This document shows positions 51,594 through 60,621 of a DNA stretch of 64,000 nucleotides, piece by piece. The stretch is from positions 1-64,000 of the forward strand of contig JAAZXW010000006.1 in the NCBI GenBank assembly GCA_014239955.1. The letters run 5' to 3'. Source of the DNA: Methanobacteriota archaeon (GTDB taxonomy: Archaea; Thermoplasmatota; Poseidoniia; Poseidoniales; Thalassarchaeaceae). Made by a program: the position numbers and the translations under genes. The notes beneath the pieces are model-generated. The model was not told where the DNA came from. It saw only the letters and a list, made by a program, of their open reading frames with translations, and did no database searches. The number at the start of each line of letters is the position of its first letter. The stretch's first letter is position 1.

Positions 51594-52264
51594 TTCTCAC
51601 CTATCGGCTGGAGCATATGCTCTACAACGGGCATGACTGATCCCCATATCCTGTCATGGACCTCTTCGACGGTGTGCCTAGTTGGGATCAGTGTCGCTCC
51701 GGCCTTCTTTCCGGACTCCTGGAACTTCTGCCTGAGGGTCTTCTGGTACTGCAGGAAGGAGGAAGTGATGGACGTCGATAGCGCCAGGTCCATGCCGGCC
51801 TCGAAGTGGTTCAGAGCCTCCAGTCTCTCACCGAACATGATACGGTTCAGGAGTCGCCGTGGCCCTGCGTGTAGGACAATCATGGCATCGGGATCAGGAG
51901 TATTCGTGTAGAGGGAATCTATCCAGCTCCCATCGCCCCCTCGAACCTGCTCCCTGATCCTGGGTGTGAGAGTGTAGCGATCGGCGATGACCACGAATCC
52001 GGCACCTAGTAGGGGTTCGGCCTCATGCTTGATCTGGTCATGCAAGTCCGTGGCATAGAGGAGAGACCTAGTGCGCCAGTTTAGCTGATGGATATCCGCG
52101 GTTCGTGACTTGACAAGACCCCCCATCAGATCGGAACGAGCCAACCCAATTGTGTGAGTGGCTATCCCATTTGCCTTCAACCTGGCAGAGAGAAGCCTGA
52201 CATGGAGGGTCCGACCCACGTGGTCGGGACCCTCGATGACGATAAGCTTCCCCACGTGACTCAT
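51590..52264 (-). CDS. Thymidylate-kinase-like protein with degenerate P-loop
   Basis: A 224-residue protein of the thymidylate kinase fold: KLIVIEGPDHVGRTLHVRLLSARLKANG, ADRYTLTPRIREQ (DRY motif, here with altered context), and AMIVLHAGPRRLLNRI. In the P-loop the invariant Lys is Arg (GPDHVGRT), so catalysis is doubtful. It overlaps the active-looking upstream kinase by ATGA (52261-52264), so the two are translated as a pair. A pseudo-kinase partner or regulatory subunit is plausible. Confidence 0.75.
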   Translation of the reverse strand: MSHVGKLIVIEGPDHVGRTLHVRLLSARLKANGIATHTIGLARSDLMGGLVKSRTADIHQLNWRTRSLLYATDLHDQIKHEAEPLLGAGFVVIADRYTLTPRIREQVRGGDGSWIDSLYTNTPDPDAMIVLHAGPRRLLNRIMFGERLEALNHFEAGMDLALSTSITSSFLQYQKTLRQKFQESGKKAGATLIPTRHTVEEVHDRIWGSVMPVVEHMLQPIGEN

Positions 52265-52998
52265 TGCCCGTCACCTCCCGAGTAGGAAAGCCAGTCAATG
52301 TCCGACTCGCTCAGATTCTGCGCGAGCCTGTCGGACTGATCGATAACTTGTGTGGATGATAGGTCGATGTGCTTGTCAAAGGTTTCTCTCACCCTCGACT
52401 GAACCTCTGAGACTGACCCCTGGGCATCCAGGCGTACGATTCGCCCATCCTCGACGAGCCCCGCATAAATCTCAGAGACCTTCCCTTGGAATATCCTGTA
52501 AGACTCGAATGGGTCGGTGGTCCACCCCATGTCCATCCCGGCCTCGTAGAACTTCAGCTTGGGCCTTCCCTTGACGATTCGATCGAAGCTGACGTCCACA
52601 GGGACGTCGAAGTACAGAGTAAGGTCTGGCTCCCTGGCGAATGAGTATGTGTCCTCGATAACCTCGCGGGGAACCTCTCGAGACCCGTCCCTCGCCATCG
52701 CAGTGTACTTGTAACGGTCGCAAATGACGATGCCGCCTATCTCCAAGACTGGTTCTATCTGCTGTGACCACCTATCGGCGAAGTCGGCAGCGTGAATCAT
52801 GTGGAATGTAATTGGCATGAGACGTCGAGAGTTCTTGCCGATCTTCGTGGCCTCCTTCACGATCTTGCTGGAGTTCCACTCAGTATGGAAAACGGGTAGC
52901 CCCTTGGCTCGAAGCCAGTGGTAGAGTAGCTTAGCTTGAGTGCTCTTCCCCGAGCCGTCCATGCCCTCTACTGCAATCAGTATTCCCCTTTTTGCCAA
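52261..52998 (-). CDS. tmk: Thymidylate kinase
   Basis: dTMP to dTDP phosphorylation. The 245-residue protein has an intact P-loop (VEGMDGSGKSTQAKLLYHWL), the DR(Y) motif (VICDRYKYTAMARDG) and PDLTLYFDVPVDVSFDRI. A C-terminal extension of about 35 residues exceeds the usual length. The start is TTG at 52998 preceded by GGTGATTG. First gene of a two-gene unit with the degenerate kinase. Confidence 0.9.
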   Translation of the reverse strand: MAKRGILIAVEGMDGSGKSTQAKLLYHWLRAKGLPVFHTEWNSSKIVKEATKIGKNSRRLMPITFHMIHAADFADRWSQQIEPVLEIGGIVICDRYKYTAMARDGSREVPREVIEDTYSFAREPDLTLYFDVPVDVSFDRIVKGRPKLKFYEAGMDMGWTTDPFESYRIFQGKVSEIYAGLVEDGRIVRLDAQGSVSEVQSRVRETFDKHIDLSSTQVIDQSDRLAQNLSESDIDWLSYSGGDGQ

Positions 52999-53357
52999 TC
53001 AATCACCACCCCCATAATTGCGCCTTGGCGCAGATTTGGGGGAAGGAAGGGACGTATTAGAGTGTGGTTGAGAGCTAATTGACTAATTGTCCCGGGACCG
53101 CCAGTCATGTTATGCGCGACCAGCCCCTACAGTACTAGTCCAGAAAGCAAGGCAAGGGCCCCTTCATTACACCCATCTCAGAGGTAGGGGGAATCAACTC
53201 TGCCTCTTGGGCCCATGAAAGTACAGCGAACATTATGCCGAAAGCAGAGAGTACAACCATATTACGAATAGACGTTCCCTTAACTCAGTGCTAATTGTTG
53301 ACATCCTACAAAATAGCGGAGGAGAAATAGGGTTGTAATGATTGCCAGATTGGGGCC
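52999..53357. other. Gap of about 360 bp between tmk and phoU-like gene
   Basis: No known RNA or protein family was recognised. A tmk promoter must lie in the part near 53000-53080. One possible small minus-strand ORF (53135-53260) is listed separately. A GGAGGAGAAATAG-type purine stretch occurs near 53318. Confidence 0.5.
53135..53260 (-). CDS. Possible 41-residue membrane peptide
   Basis: Minus-strand ATG at 53260 to TAG at 53135: VVLSAFGIMFAVLSWAQEAE, then LIPPTSEMGVMKGPLPCFLD. It has one hydrophobic segment followed by a polar, Pro-containing tail, as in small subunits of membrane complexes. No clear ribosome-binding site and no family match by eye, so it may be chance. Confidence 0.3.
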   Translation of the reverse strand: MVVLSAFGIMFAVLSWAQEAELIPPTSEMGVMKGPLPCFLD

Positions 53358-54395
53358 TCAGTATCTCCTAATGGAGTCGTATGCAAGCATGTTTAGCAAA
53401 ATCTCGCCGAAATCTCTTGCATAGGCGCATAGTCTTCGAGTCGATTCGGATATCCTATCTTCGAAGAGCAAGGGTGCTGCCTTGCGCTTCCCGGACCAGA
53501 GGCCTTCCTCGTGTTTCTCTAGTTCCAGTTGGGCTGCTTTGAGTGAGTTTCGAGCGGCTTCGATCTGATGGGCGTCTCGTTCTCTCAAATTGATCATTAG
53601 GGTCTTAATCGAATCTAGCCATATTGGGAGAACTGATAGGGGCATTTCTTCTAGTGAGAGTTTCGGGTTCGATTCTGTCTCTAATGTTAGTTTTGCCATC
53701 TGATTCGCATGATCCATCATCCTCTCCAAGGAGCGGGCTAGGTTAGCATGCTCCACTCCCTGTTTTCGACTAAGGCCTAGTGACTTGACGATCTGAGATG
53801 ATGAGAGCATTGACCCGACCTGCCTCTCGATGAGATACTGGAGGCCGTCAACTTCCCTCTCACGTTCTTCGTGGTCAGATATCATCTCTCCGTCCCCGCC
53901 CCTCAGAACTTCCAAGATGTCCCTGACGAGTGAGGAAAGTAGCAGGTACATCCTGTTGAGGCTGGCGTTCAGCGAGAGTTCCCCGGCATTCAGGAGACTG
54001 ATTAGACGTGCGCTGACGTCATCCTGGTCACCTATTTCGAAACCACGGGTTGAACGCAGGAAGCGTCGGATTACGCCACGAGTTTTTCGGCCCAACGGAC
54101 TCTCGCTAAGAACGAGTATCTCTTGCACTCCTGAGATGTATGCCCCCATGAGATGGTCGTAAAGCGCCCCCTCAGGGAGACGATCAATTTGGATGGTGAC
54201 TTCAGTTCTTCTTTCGGCCGCATCATCCAAAGGAGAGAGCATCAATTCGCCACTAGTCCTCCAATCAACGCGGATGCTGTCACGAGCAGAGAGATTGTTT
54301 GCAATCACCCATGGCTTGGGCAGACTCAGAGTGAATGTTGCCCCACCTGTTAGTTGCAGTCTTCGCACATCATGCTCCCCCGGGCCAATAGGCAT
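53358..54395 (-). CDS. Phosphate-uptake regulator: AbrB-like N-terminus plus PhoU domains
   Basis: A 345-residue protein. Residues 9-55 form a SpoVT/AbrB-like DNA-binding beta domain (VRRLQLTGGATFTLSLPKPWVIANNLSARDSIRV), typical of archaeal PhoU regulators. The rest is helical PhoU repeats (EREVDGLQYLIERQVGSML; LARSLERMMDHANQMAKLT; STRRLCAYARDFGEILLNML). It is divergent from the PiT transporter across a 59-bp spacer, so it probably senses and represses or tunes phosphate uptake. Confidence 0.88.
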   Translation of the reverse strand: MPIGPGEHDVRRLQLTGGATFTLSLPKPWVIANNLSARDSIRVDWRTSGELMLSPLDDAAERRTEVTIQIDRLPEGALYDHLMGAYISGVQEILVLSESPLGRKTRGVIRRFLRSTRGFEIGDQDDVSARLISLLNAGELSLNASLNRMYLLLSSLVRDILEVLRGGDGEMISDHEEREREVDGLQYLIERQVGSMLSSSQIVKSLGLSRKQGVEHANLARSLERMMDHANQMAKLTLETESNPKLSLEEMPLSVLPIWLDSIKTLMINLRERDAHQIEAARNSLKAAQLELEKHEEGLWSGKRKAAPLLFEDRISESTRRLCAYARDFGEILLNMLAYDSIRRY

Positions 54396-54414
54396 GGCGT
54401 TGCGATTCTAATGA

Positions 54415-54424
54415 TTAATATATA
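54415..54424. promoter_or_regulatory. Shared bidirectional TATA box, phosphate locus
   Basis: TTAATATATA, nearly symmetric, lies in the 59-bp gap between the divergent PhoU-like and PiT genes, about 20 bp from the PhoU ATG and 30 bp from the PiT ATG. Both transcripts would be leaderless or nearly so and could be controlled together. Confidence 0.6.
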
Positions 54425-54454
54425 GATTACCAAAGTTCTCTATCAAATACTCCA

Positions 54455-56602
54455 ATGGAATCGCCAAGGTTTGTGGAACTCACAGGATTGATGTGGCTAG
54501 TACTGTTTGTTTCTCTAGCTGTTTGTGCCTACATGGCATGGAACATTGGTGCCAACGATGTTGCCAATGCGATGGGGACTTCTGTCGGATCCCGTGCTCT
54601 GACCCTAAAACAAGCAGTAATCATCGCAGCTGTCTTCGAGTTTGCAGGGGCGATGATTGCAGGGGATGCAGTCACTGACACCGTTCGAAAGGGAATCCTG
54701 GTTGTCGATTTCGATAATCGTGAGATGGTTGACGCTATTTCTGATGATCTGATGTACGGATTCATTGCAGCCATGATGGCAGCTGCCCTGTGGCTCACCA
54801 CTGCGACAAGGTATGGCCTACCTGTGTCCACCACTCACAGCATTATCGGTGGAATTGTTGGAGTTGGCCTAGTCCTCGAGGTTCAACATGATGCGTCTCT
54901 AATTGATTGGGGCGTAGTCGAGAAGGTGACTATGTCTTGGGTGGCTAGCCCAGTGATGGGGGGGCTGTTCGCTTTCTTCACTTTCTGGATAATCAGGGAA
55001 ACAATCCTTGAAGCCCCCGAACCTGAGGCCCGGGCACGCTGGATGGCTCCGATTCTAGCAATTCCGACATTCTTTGTCCTTGGACTGGCACTCCAGTTCA
55101 AGGCCCTAAAGGGGCTGTTCAGCAGACTCGACAGAAAAGGTTTCCTCGAAAAGGGAGATTGGTTGCCCGCCAATGAGAACGGGGTCTGGAACCCAATGGA
55201 AGCCAATGCATGGTTCCCGGTTAACAGCCTTATCCTCGCGGTAGTCGTATCAGTCATCGCTTCAGTTGCACTTGCCTATGTCCTACGGAACTACGACTTC
55301 AAGGGCGAGAATGATGGATTCCATGGGGTTGAGAGGATTTTCGTATGGTTACAAGTCATCGCAGCTGCCTACGTCGCCTTCGCTCACGGGGCCAATGATA
55401 GGTCAAATGCAATCGGCCCGATGGCGGCTGTTTGGCAGGTCATTTCTAGTAACGATGGGAAACTAGGTGCGGTGGCTGACGTACCATCCTGGCTCGTACT
55501 TCTGGGAAGCGCGGGCATAGTCATCGGCGTAGTGACCTGGGGATGGAGAGTAATGGAAACTATTGGCAGCAAGATTACCGATATCACCCCTACTCGGGGT
55601 TTCGCTGCGACCTTCGGCGGTGCGACGACCGTCCTAATCTTCTCAATGCCTTTCCTAGCTGTACCGGTTTCCACTACTCACACCCTAGTCGGGGCTGTAG
55701 TTGGAGTTGGTTTAGCGGGTGGTGCCAAAGCTGTCGATTTCAGAGTATTCGGAAAAATCATAGCCTCTTGGTTGGCGAGTCTCCCGGCAGCAGGATTTGG
55801 TTCAATAGTATTCTACGTCGCTATCGGATCGGACCCAATCAAATTACTCATTGTCATTCCTATCGCACTGGGTGTGGTTGGCTATGTGATTTGGAATACT
55901 CGTGATGGAGAGATATTCGTAGAAGATGCGTTATCCGATGCGGGGAGTGTGGATGGAAACTCCCCTACACACTTCGAACTATTCCACACTCACGCTTTGG
56001 CGGTCGAGGAGACGGTGGGTCACATGCTCAGTGCAGTGAATGCAGCTGCAGACGGCAAGGAAACTGGAATTCATATCACGGCTACGGTAGAAGCAGAACT
56101 TCGGGCGGATGACGTAAAGAACGAGATCCGCAGAAAGATTGGATCTGGGCAGATCTCAGTCCTCCAGGGTCGTGACGAGTTACTCCGCATGTTATCGAGA
56201 CAAGACAGAATAGCGGACTACGCGCAGAACGTGGCGGAGCAGCTATCATTTAGGGAGCTGTTTACTGATGAAGAAGCGAGGAAGATGCTCAAAGAAATGG
56301 CGGAGGCAGTGTCTAAGACATCTGCACTCTATGAAGACGCAGTCGCCCAGCTCAAGGACGTCGCACTGTCCGGTTACACCAAGGCCGGAAGGGAAAGGCT
56401 GGGGGAGTTGATCGACGAAGTTAATCTCGCAGAGCACGAGACTGACTTGGTCGAGAGTAGGGCCGCTGCATACGTGTTCAGCCACGGTGATGATTCCCCC
56501 TTGGCAGCAGTACACATGTATCGAGTGCTACAGAGGATGGATGACGTGGCGAATGCCTGCGAGAAGGCTGCTAATGCCCTGCTGTCGATAGTCTACAACT
56601 AG
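54455..56602 (+). CDS. PiT-family phosphate transporter fused to a PhoU-like (DUF47-type) domain
   Basis: A 715-residue inorganic phosphate symporter. The two PiT signature repeats are present: NIGANDVANAMGTSVGSRALTLKQAV with VSTTHSIIGGIVGVG, and AHGANDRSNAIGPMAAVW with VSTTHTLVGAVVGVGLAGG. About ten spans occupy the first 490 residues. The C-terminal 200 residues are soluble and helical, with a PhoU/DUF47-like profile (FELFHTHALAVEETVGHMLSAVNAA; YRVLQRMDDVANACEKAANALLSIV). Fusion of sensor-type domain and transporter suggests direct gating. Confidence 0.93.
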   Translation: MESPRFVELTGLMWLVLFVSLAVCAYMAWNIGANDVANAMGTSVGSRALTLKQAVIIAAVFEFAGAMIAGDAVTDTVRKGILVVDFDNREMVDAISDDLMYGFIAAMMAAALWLTTATRYGLPVSTTHSIIGGIVGVGLVLEVQHDASLIDWGVVEKVTMSWVASPVMGGLFAFFTFWIIRETILEAPEPEARARWMAPILAIPTFFVLGLALQFKALKGLFSRLDRKGFLEKGDWLPANENGVWNPMEANAWFPVNSLILAVVVSVIASVALAYVLRNYDFKGENDGFHGVERIFVWLQVIAAAYVAFAHGANDRSNAIGPMAAVWQVISSNDGKLGAVADVPSWLVLLGSAGIVIGVVTWGWRVMETIGSKITDITPTRGFAATFGGATTVLIFSMPFLAVPVSTTHTLVGAVVGVGLAGGAKAVDFRVFGKIIASWLASLPAAGFGSIVFYVAIGSDPIKLLIVIPIALGVVGYVIWNTRDGEIFVEDALSDAGSVDGNSPTHFELFHTHALAVEETVGHMLSAVNAAADGKETGIHITATVEAELRADDVKNEIRRKIGSGQISVLQGRDELLRMLSRQDRIADYAQNVAEQLSFRELFTDEEARKMLKEMAEAVSKTSALYEDAVAQLKDVALSGYTKAGRERLGELIDEVNLAEHETDLVESRAAAYVFSHGDDSPLAAVHMYRVLQRMDDVANACEKAANALLSIVYN

Positions 56603-57363
56603 TCATTCCAACCACAGGACTCGGCGAATACCAACGCACCAGTGGTATCGATTTCGTCCAAGGTTCGCTTGGTCGCGACCCATGCTAATTGGGCTACTGC
56701 GATACCGGTAACCAAATCGAATAGGTAGTGCTGCTTTGTTGTCAGGATACTGATGCACAGAAGCACCCACTCAACCCAGAGCAAAATCAGGAAGACTTGC
56801 CATGCCCTTGATTCCTTTCCCTCCCTAGTCACCCACAGGGTCATCAAGCGTGCGAGAAAATATGAGTGAACTATGTGGAGGCTCGGCCACGCGTTCCAGG
56901 GGTTGTCGGAGAAGTGGATGAACTCGAACAGAACCAGTTCCCATCCGCTCAATGAGTCCCAGTCTATCTGGTCGCGGAGGTCTATCTCCGCATGTAGAAC
57001 TAGGAAGATGGTGCAACAGAAGGCGGTGACCATGATCAGGGTCTGCATCCCCACGGCTAGTTCGGCATGGCCCCTCTCATCTCTTGGACATAGGATTAGA
57101 GTTGCAGGGTAGAACATGTACAGTAGCGCGTAGGGGAGGATCATCCAGTTCACAACTGGGAACTCCCTATCGAGTCCAATCTCTGGATCCCATGCCGTAT
57201 CCAGATACATGCTTGCTATGTTGTTGGTAGAGAAGTAAGGGACCGCGACCAGCAACAGGCCCAGCACGAAGACCTCGAGCGGGAACATGCCACCTCCGAG
57301 GAGCTCCCTACGTGACCATGGCCCTGCCCAGAAACGCCTCCAAGGTCGAAGTGTCGCGACCAT
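56599..57363 (-). CDS. PAP2-superfamily membrane phosphatase
   Basis: A 254-residue protein with about six spans. Phosphatase motifs: NAWPSLHIVHSYFLA (C2, catalytic His) and TTKQHYLFDLVTGIAVAQL (C3, His/Asp). The C1 lysine/arginine motif is weak. Family members dephosphorylate lipid phosphates or, in the PAP2_3 group, transfer phosphoinositol. It starts 4 nt past the symporter stop, so it is co-transcribed under the TPP riboswitch, and its stop overlaps the convergent PiT gene. A role in removing phosphate from thiamine phosphates is a hypothesis. Confidence 0.8.
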   Translation of the reverse strand: MVATLRPWRRFWAGPWSRRELLGGGMFPLEVFVLGLLLVAVPYFSTNNIASMYLDTAWDPEIGLDREFPVVNWMILPYALLYMFYPATLILCPRDERGHAELAVGMQTLIMVTAFCCTIFLVLHAEIDLRDQIDWDSLSGWELVLFEFIHFSDNPWNAWPSLHIVHSYFLARLMTLWVTREGKESRAWQVFLILLWVEWVLLCISILTTKQHYLFDLVTGIAVAQLAWVATKRTLDEIDTTGALVFAESCGWND

Positions 57364-57367
57364 GGTG

Positions 57368-58828
57368 TTACTCGTCGGGTAGAGCGTATGAACCTACTAC
57401 TGTAGCAATTGCGGAACCGATGATGGCAGAGCCGAAGGCCCAGAGATCGGCCAGGCCCCCCTCACTCGCTGGGACCGCCCCCCCCGTTGGATGGATGATG
57501 TACATGTAGAACTGTGAGTCTACTGGGGGTTCGATCAATCCGTACAATGCCACGGAGGAGAATCCGGCGAGGCAACCCAGGAATGCACCACGCGACGAGA
57601 CCCCCCTCCAGAGAGTCATCAGAACCGGGGATACTGTGGCTGCTGCGAGCATGTCTGCAAAGAGGAAAATCCCGAAGACACTCAATGCGTTGAACTCGAA
57701 GCCGATGATCGTGGGGCCCGATGCCAGGTAGATTGCCATAGGGATCATCGCTATGGTCGCCACCCTGCATGACTTCAGGCTCAACGCCCCGTCCGAGATG
57801 TCTCTTGAGAAGGAGGCCACTATGGCGTTCTGAAGCGTGTCGGCGCTGGAGCAAACCAGCGACACCACAAGCACGATGAGCACTGAGGCCACCAGGAAGT
57901 TGGATTCGTCTATCACGTAGAAGAATGCAATCGATGGGTCTCCGACGCCTCCTTGACCAGCAGCCACCGTCCCCAGAAAACCCATGGCGAAGACCAACGG
58001 GAACACCATGGCTGCGGCGAGGAATGCCCCTCTCCTCAGCGACTCGTCGTTGTTGGAGGCGTACACCCTCTGCCAGTTCCCCTGTGAGAACATCTCCGCT
58101 GCCGTGACTGCTACGACCAGCGCCAGACCGGATTCGAAGGACCCCATGTAGCTCACACTACCCAGCAACGACCAATCGTCATCTGAGTTGTATGCCCGGG
58201 CATAGTCAATCATCTGACCCGTATCCCCTCCCAGGAGGACGATGAGAATCATCATCACCAACAGTGCGATCACCCATGCCTGTATTCTGTCAGTTGCCAG
58301 GGAGGAGGGAAGCCCCCCATAGGCAGTGTATGTAGCGGTGACGACCCCCACCATCGCCATGGAGATCACCGGGTCCATCCCCGAGAGGTGATCCATCACC
58401 TTACCTATCGCAGTGAACTCCGCAAAGAGGAATGTGAACATGTAGAGTATCGAGATAACTCCCACATAGACCTGCATGGTCCTTCCCAAACGATGTCTCG
58501 CATAGTCAGCGAGAGTAATCCCGTCCGGGAGTCGGCCCCTGATCATCGGGCCCACGTAGGCCAATAGGAGGAATGGCGTCACGGATGACGCGGCATACCC
58601 CATCACGTCCCAGAATCCACCGTAGTATGCTACCTCGGAGGGGGATAGGAGGATCCAGACCCCCATCCCAGAGGCGAAGAGGCTCAGTCCGATTCCCTGC
58701 CATCCCTGCGTCCCCCTTGCTGACAGGAATGCGTCATCGTCGATTTCCCTAGTAGCGGCTTGGAAGCCTATGTATCCGAAGGCGGCCAGAATGCAAGAAG
58801 TAAGGATGTATGCGGTGTTGGTGTCCAT
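57368..58828 (-). CDS. Sodium:solute symporter under TPP riboswitch (candidate thiamine/thiamine-precursor transporter)
   Basis: A 486-residue, about 13-span transporter of the SSS family: DDAFLSARGTQGWQGIGLSLFASGMGVWILL, TATYTAYGGLPSSLATDRIQAWVI, MFSQGNWQRVYASNNDESLRRGA, and SLVCSSADTLQNAIVASFSRDI. The last two are the conserved sodium-site regions. The gene lies directly behind a thiamine-pyrophosphate riboswitch, so uptake of thiamine or its precursor is the best-supported substrate, similar to predicted ThiV-type transporters. Confidence 0.85.
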   Translation of the reverse strand: MDTNTAYILTSCILAAFGYIGFQAATREIDDDAFLSARGTQGWQGIGLSLFASGMGVWILLSPSEVAYYGGFWDVMGYAASSVTPFLLLAYVGPMIRGRLPDGITLADYARHRLGRTMQVYVGVISILYMFTFLFAEFTAIGKVMDHLSGMDPVISMAMVGVVTATYTAYGGLPSSLATDRIQAWVIALLVMMILIVLLGGDTGQMIDYARAYNSDDDWSLLGSVSYMGSFESGLALVVAVTAAEMFSQGNWQRVYASNNDESLRRGAFLAAAMVFPLVFAMGFLGTVAAGQGGVGDPSIAFFYVIDESNFLVASVLIVLVVSLVCSSADTLQNAIVASFSRDISDGALSLKSCRVATIAMIPMAIYLASGPTIIGFEFNALSVFGIFLFADMLAAATVSPVLMTLWRGVSSRGAFLGCLAGFSSVALYGLIEPPVDSQFYMYIIHPTGGAVPASEGGLADLWAFGSAIIGSAIATVVGSYALPDE

Positions 58829-58839
58829 TTCTCTTCCTC

Positions 58840-58910
58840 CGCTGGAATTACCCAGATCAGGTTCTTGGGTCGTCGCCGGAGGCGACCTCTCAGCAAATTG
58901 CTCCCCAGTG
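58840..58910 (-). promoter_or_regulatory. TPP riboswitch (THI element)
   Basis: Minus strand in order: CACTGG (P1 5' side), GGGGAGC, GCTGAGAGG with a CGCC/GGCG hairpin, ACCC, GAACCTGATCTGGGTAAT, then CCAGCG (P1 3' side). CUGAGA, ACCC and GAACCTGATCTGG are the invariant TPP-aptamer boxes. The Shine-Dalgarno GGAGG (58840-58836) begins directly at the base of P1, 7 nt before the ATG, which suggests translational control by ligand-stabilised P1. Confidence 0.93.
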
Positions 58911-58951
58911 AAATGCCGACTGTGCAGGAATTAGTTCAACCTTCCCGATGC

Positions 58952-60568
58952 TCACTCCGGTTGCATGAACGGGTATCCCCAGTCCTGAGGGATGTCCAGT
59001 GTGCGCTTCACCGAGCGGGGGCTGACCCACCTCAGTAGGTTGAGGGGGCCACCAGCCTTGTCGTTGGTGCCACTCGCCCTTGCGCCGCCGAATGGCTGTT
59101 GGGCGACGACGGCTCCAGTGGGCTTGTCGTTGATGTAGAAGTTCCCGGCTGCGAACCGGAGAACCTCGAATGCCCTCTGAACATCCTCCTCTTTGTTGGC
59201 AAAGATGGAACCGGTGAGGGCGTATGGGGATCCTGTGTTGCACAACTCCAGTGCAGCCTCGAAGTCATTGTCCTGGTATACGTAAATCGTCAGGACGGGG
59301 CCGAAGATCTCCTCGCACATCGTCTCAGATACTGGATTGCTGGTGACGATGATGGTCGGCTCGATGAACCAGCCATTCGAGTCATCGTATCCCCCTCCTG
59401 TTACCAACTCACAGGAGTCGTCGCTTCTGGCTCGATCGATGTATCCGGATATCTTGTCGAATGCCCTCTGGTCGATGACTGCGGTCATGAAGTTGGAGAA
59501 GTCTCTTGCATCCCCCATCTTGATCTTACCAACCTCCGAGCAAAGGTCATCTCCGATGGAATTCCATACTGAAGAGGGGATGTATGCCCTACTGGCAGCG
59601 CTGCACTTCTGCCCCTGGTATTCGAACGACCCCCTCAGGAGGGCGACCAGAAGTCCCTGCATGTCACAGTCCGGGTGCGCGACCACGAAGTCCTTGCCTC
59701 CCGTCTCGCCAACTATCCTGGGATACGAGCGAAGTGATGGTAGGGCCTTGGAAATCTCCTGCCATAGTCCTTGAAAGGTAGATGTCGATCCGGTGAAGTG
59801 GAGTCCTGCGAAGTCGGGGTTTGAGAGGGCTGCCTCGGTGATTCCCGCCCCTGATCCTGGTAGGAAGTTGATTACGCCCGCGGGGAGTCCCGCCTCCATC
59901 ATCAGCTGCATAAGCACGTAGTTTGAGTGGTACGAGTTCCTGCTTGGCTTCCATAGCGAGGTGCACCCTACTATGGCCGGTGCGCTGGGTAGGTTGGCGG
60001 CGATGCTGGTGAAGTTGAACGGGGTGATGGATAGGACGAAGCCCTCCAACGGGCGTATCTCGGTGGTGTTCTCGACTCCGGGAGGTGAGACCAATGGCTG
60101 TAGGTCGTCATGGAACCCCCGGGCATAGTGGCAGTTGAACCTCCAGAAGTCGATTAACTCGCAAGCCGAGTCTATCTCCGCCTGGAATGCGGTCTTCGAC
60201 TGGTTAAGCATAGTCGATGCGTTGACTCGCATCCTCCAGTCGCCGGCAAGTAGGTCTGCACACCTCTCGAACACCGCGCACCTGCCCTCAAGACCGAGGT
60301 CGATCCATCCTTTCTGGGCGTTCACTGCTGCTTCGCATGCGGCTTCCATCTCATCTCTGCCTGCTAGGTGGACGTTTGCGAGAACGTGTCCGTGGTCGTG
60401 AGGGACCACCTGTGTGACGGTATTGCCAGTGAATATCATCTCCCCGTTGATCACGCAGGGTATCTCGATGACCTCGGCGAGTTGCCTGTCGATCTCGTTC
60501 TGCAGTGCTACCCTCTCGGGGCTTCCCGGTGCGTATCCCATGATGGGCTCATTTACTGGTTGGCTCAT
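58952..60568 (-). CDS. 1-pyrroline-5-carboxylate dehydrogenase (glutamate semialdehyde dehydrogenase)
   Basis: NAD-dependent oxidation of glutamate gamma-semialdehyde to glutamate in proline breakdown. The 538-residue ALDH has the general-base glutamate in IVGETGGKDFVVAHP and the nucleophile cysteine in EYQGQKCSAASRAYIP. VLSITPFNFTSIAANLPSAPA, TEIRPLEGFV and INDKPTGAVVAQQPFGGARASGTNDKAG are typical of the P5C dehydrogenase (ALDH4A1) group. No proline dehydrogenase is in the window. It ends about 40 bp upstream of the riboswitch and is not controlled by it. Confidence 0.93.
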   Translation of the reverse strand: MSQPVNEPIMGYAPGSPERVALQNEIDRQLAEVIEIPCVINGEMIFTGNTVTQVVPHDHGHVLANVHLAGRDEMEAACEAAVNAQKGWIDLGLEGRCAVFERCADLLAGDWRMRVNASTMLNQSKTAFQAEIDSACELIDFWRFNCHYARGFHDDLQPLVSPPGVENTTEIRPLEGFVLSITPFNFTSIAANLPSAPAIVGCTSLWKPSRNSYHSNYVLMQLMMEAGLPAGVINFLPGSGAGITEAALSNPDFAGLHFTGSTSTFQGLWQEISKALPSLRSYPRIVGETGGKDFVVAHPDCDMQGLLVALLRGSFEYQGQKCSAASRAYIPSSVWNSIGDDLCSEVGKIKMGDARDFSNFMTAVIDQRAFDKISGYIDRARSDDSCELVTGGGYDDSNGWFIEPTIIVTSNPVSETMCEEIFGPVLTIYVYQDNDFEAALELCNTGSPYALTGSIFANKEEDVQRAFEVLRFAAGNFYINDKPTGAVVAQQPFGGARASGTNDKAGGPLNLLRWVSPRSVKRTLDIPQDWGYPFMQPE

Positions 60569-60621
60569 AGGGTACTGTGGAAGACGAATCGTCTAACATA
60601 GTTTCGCAGTCGGGTTCTGGA

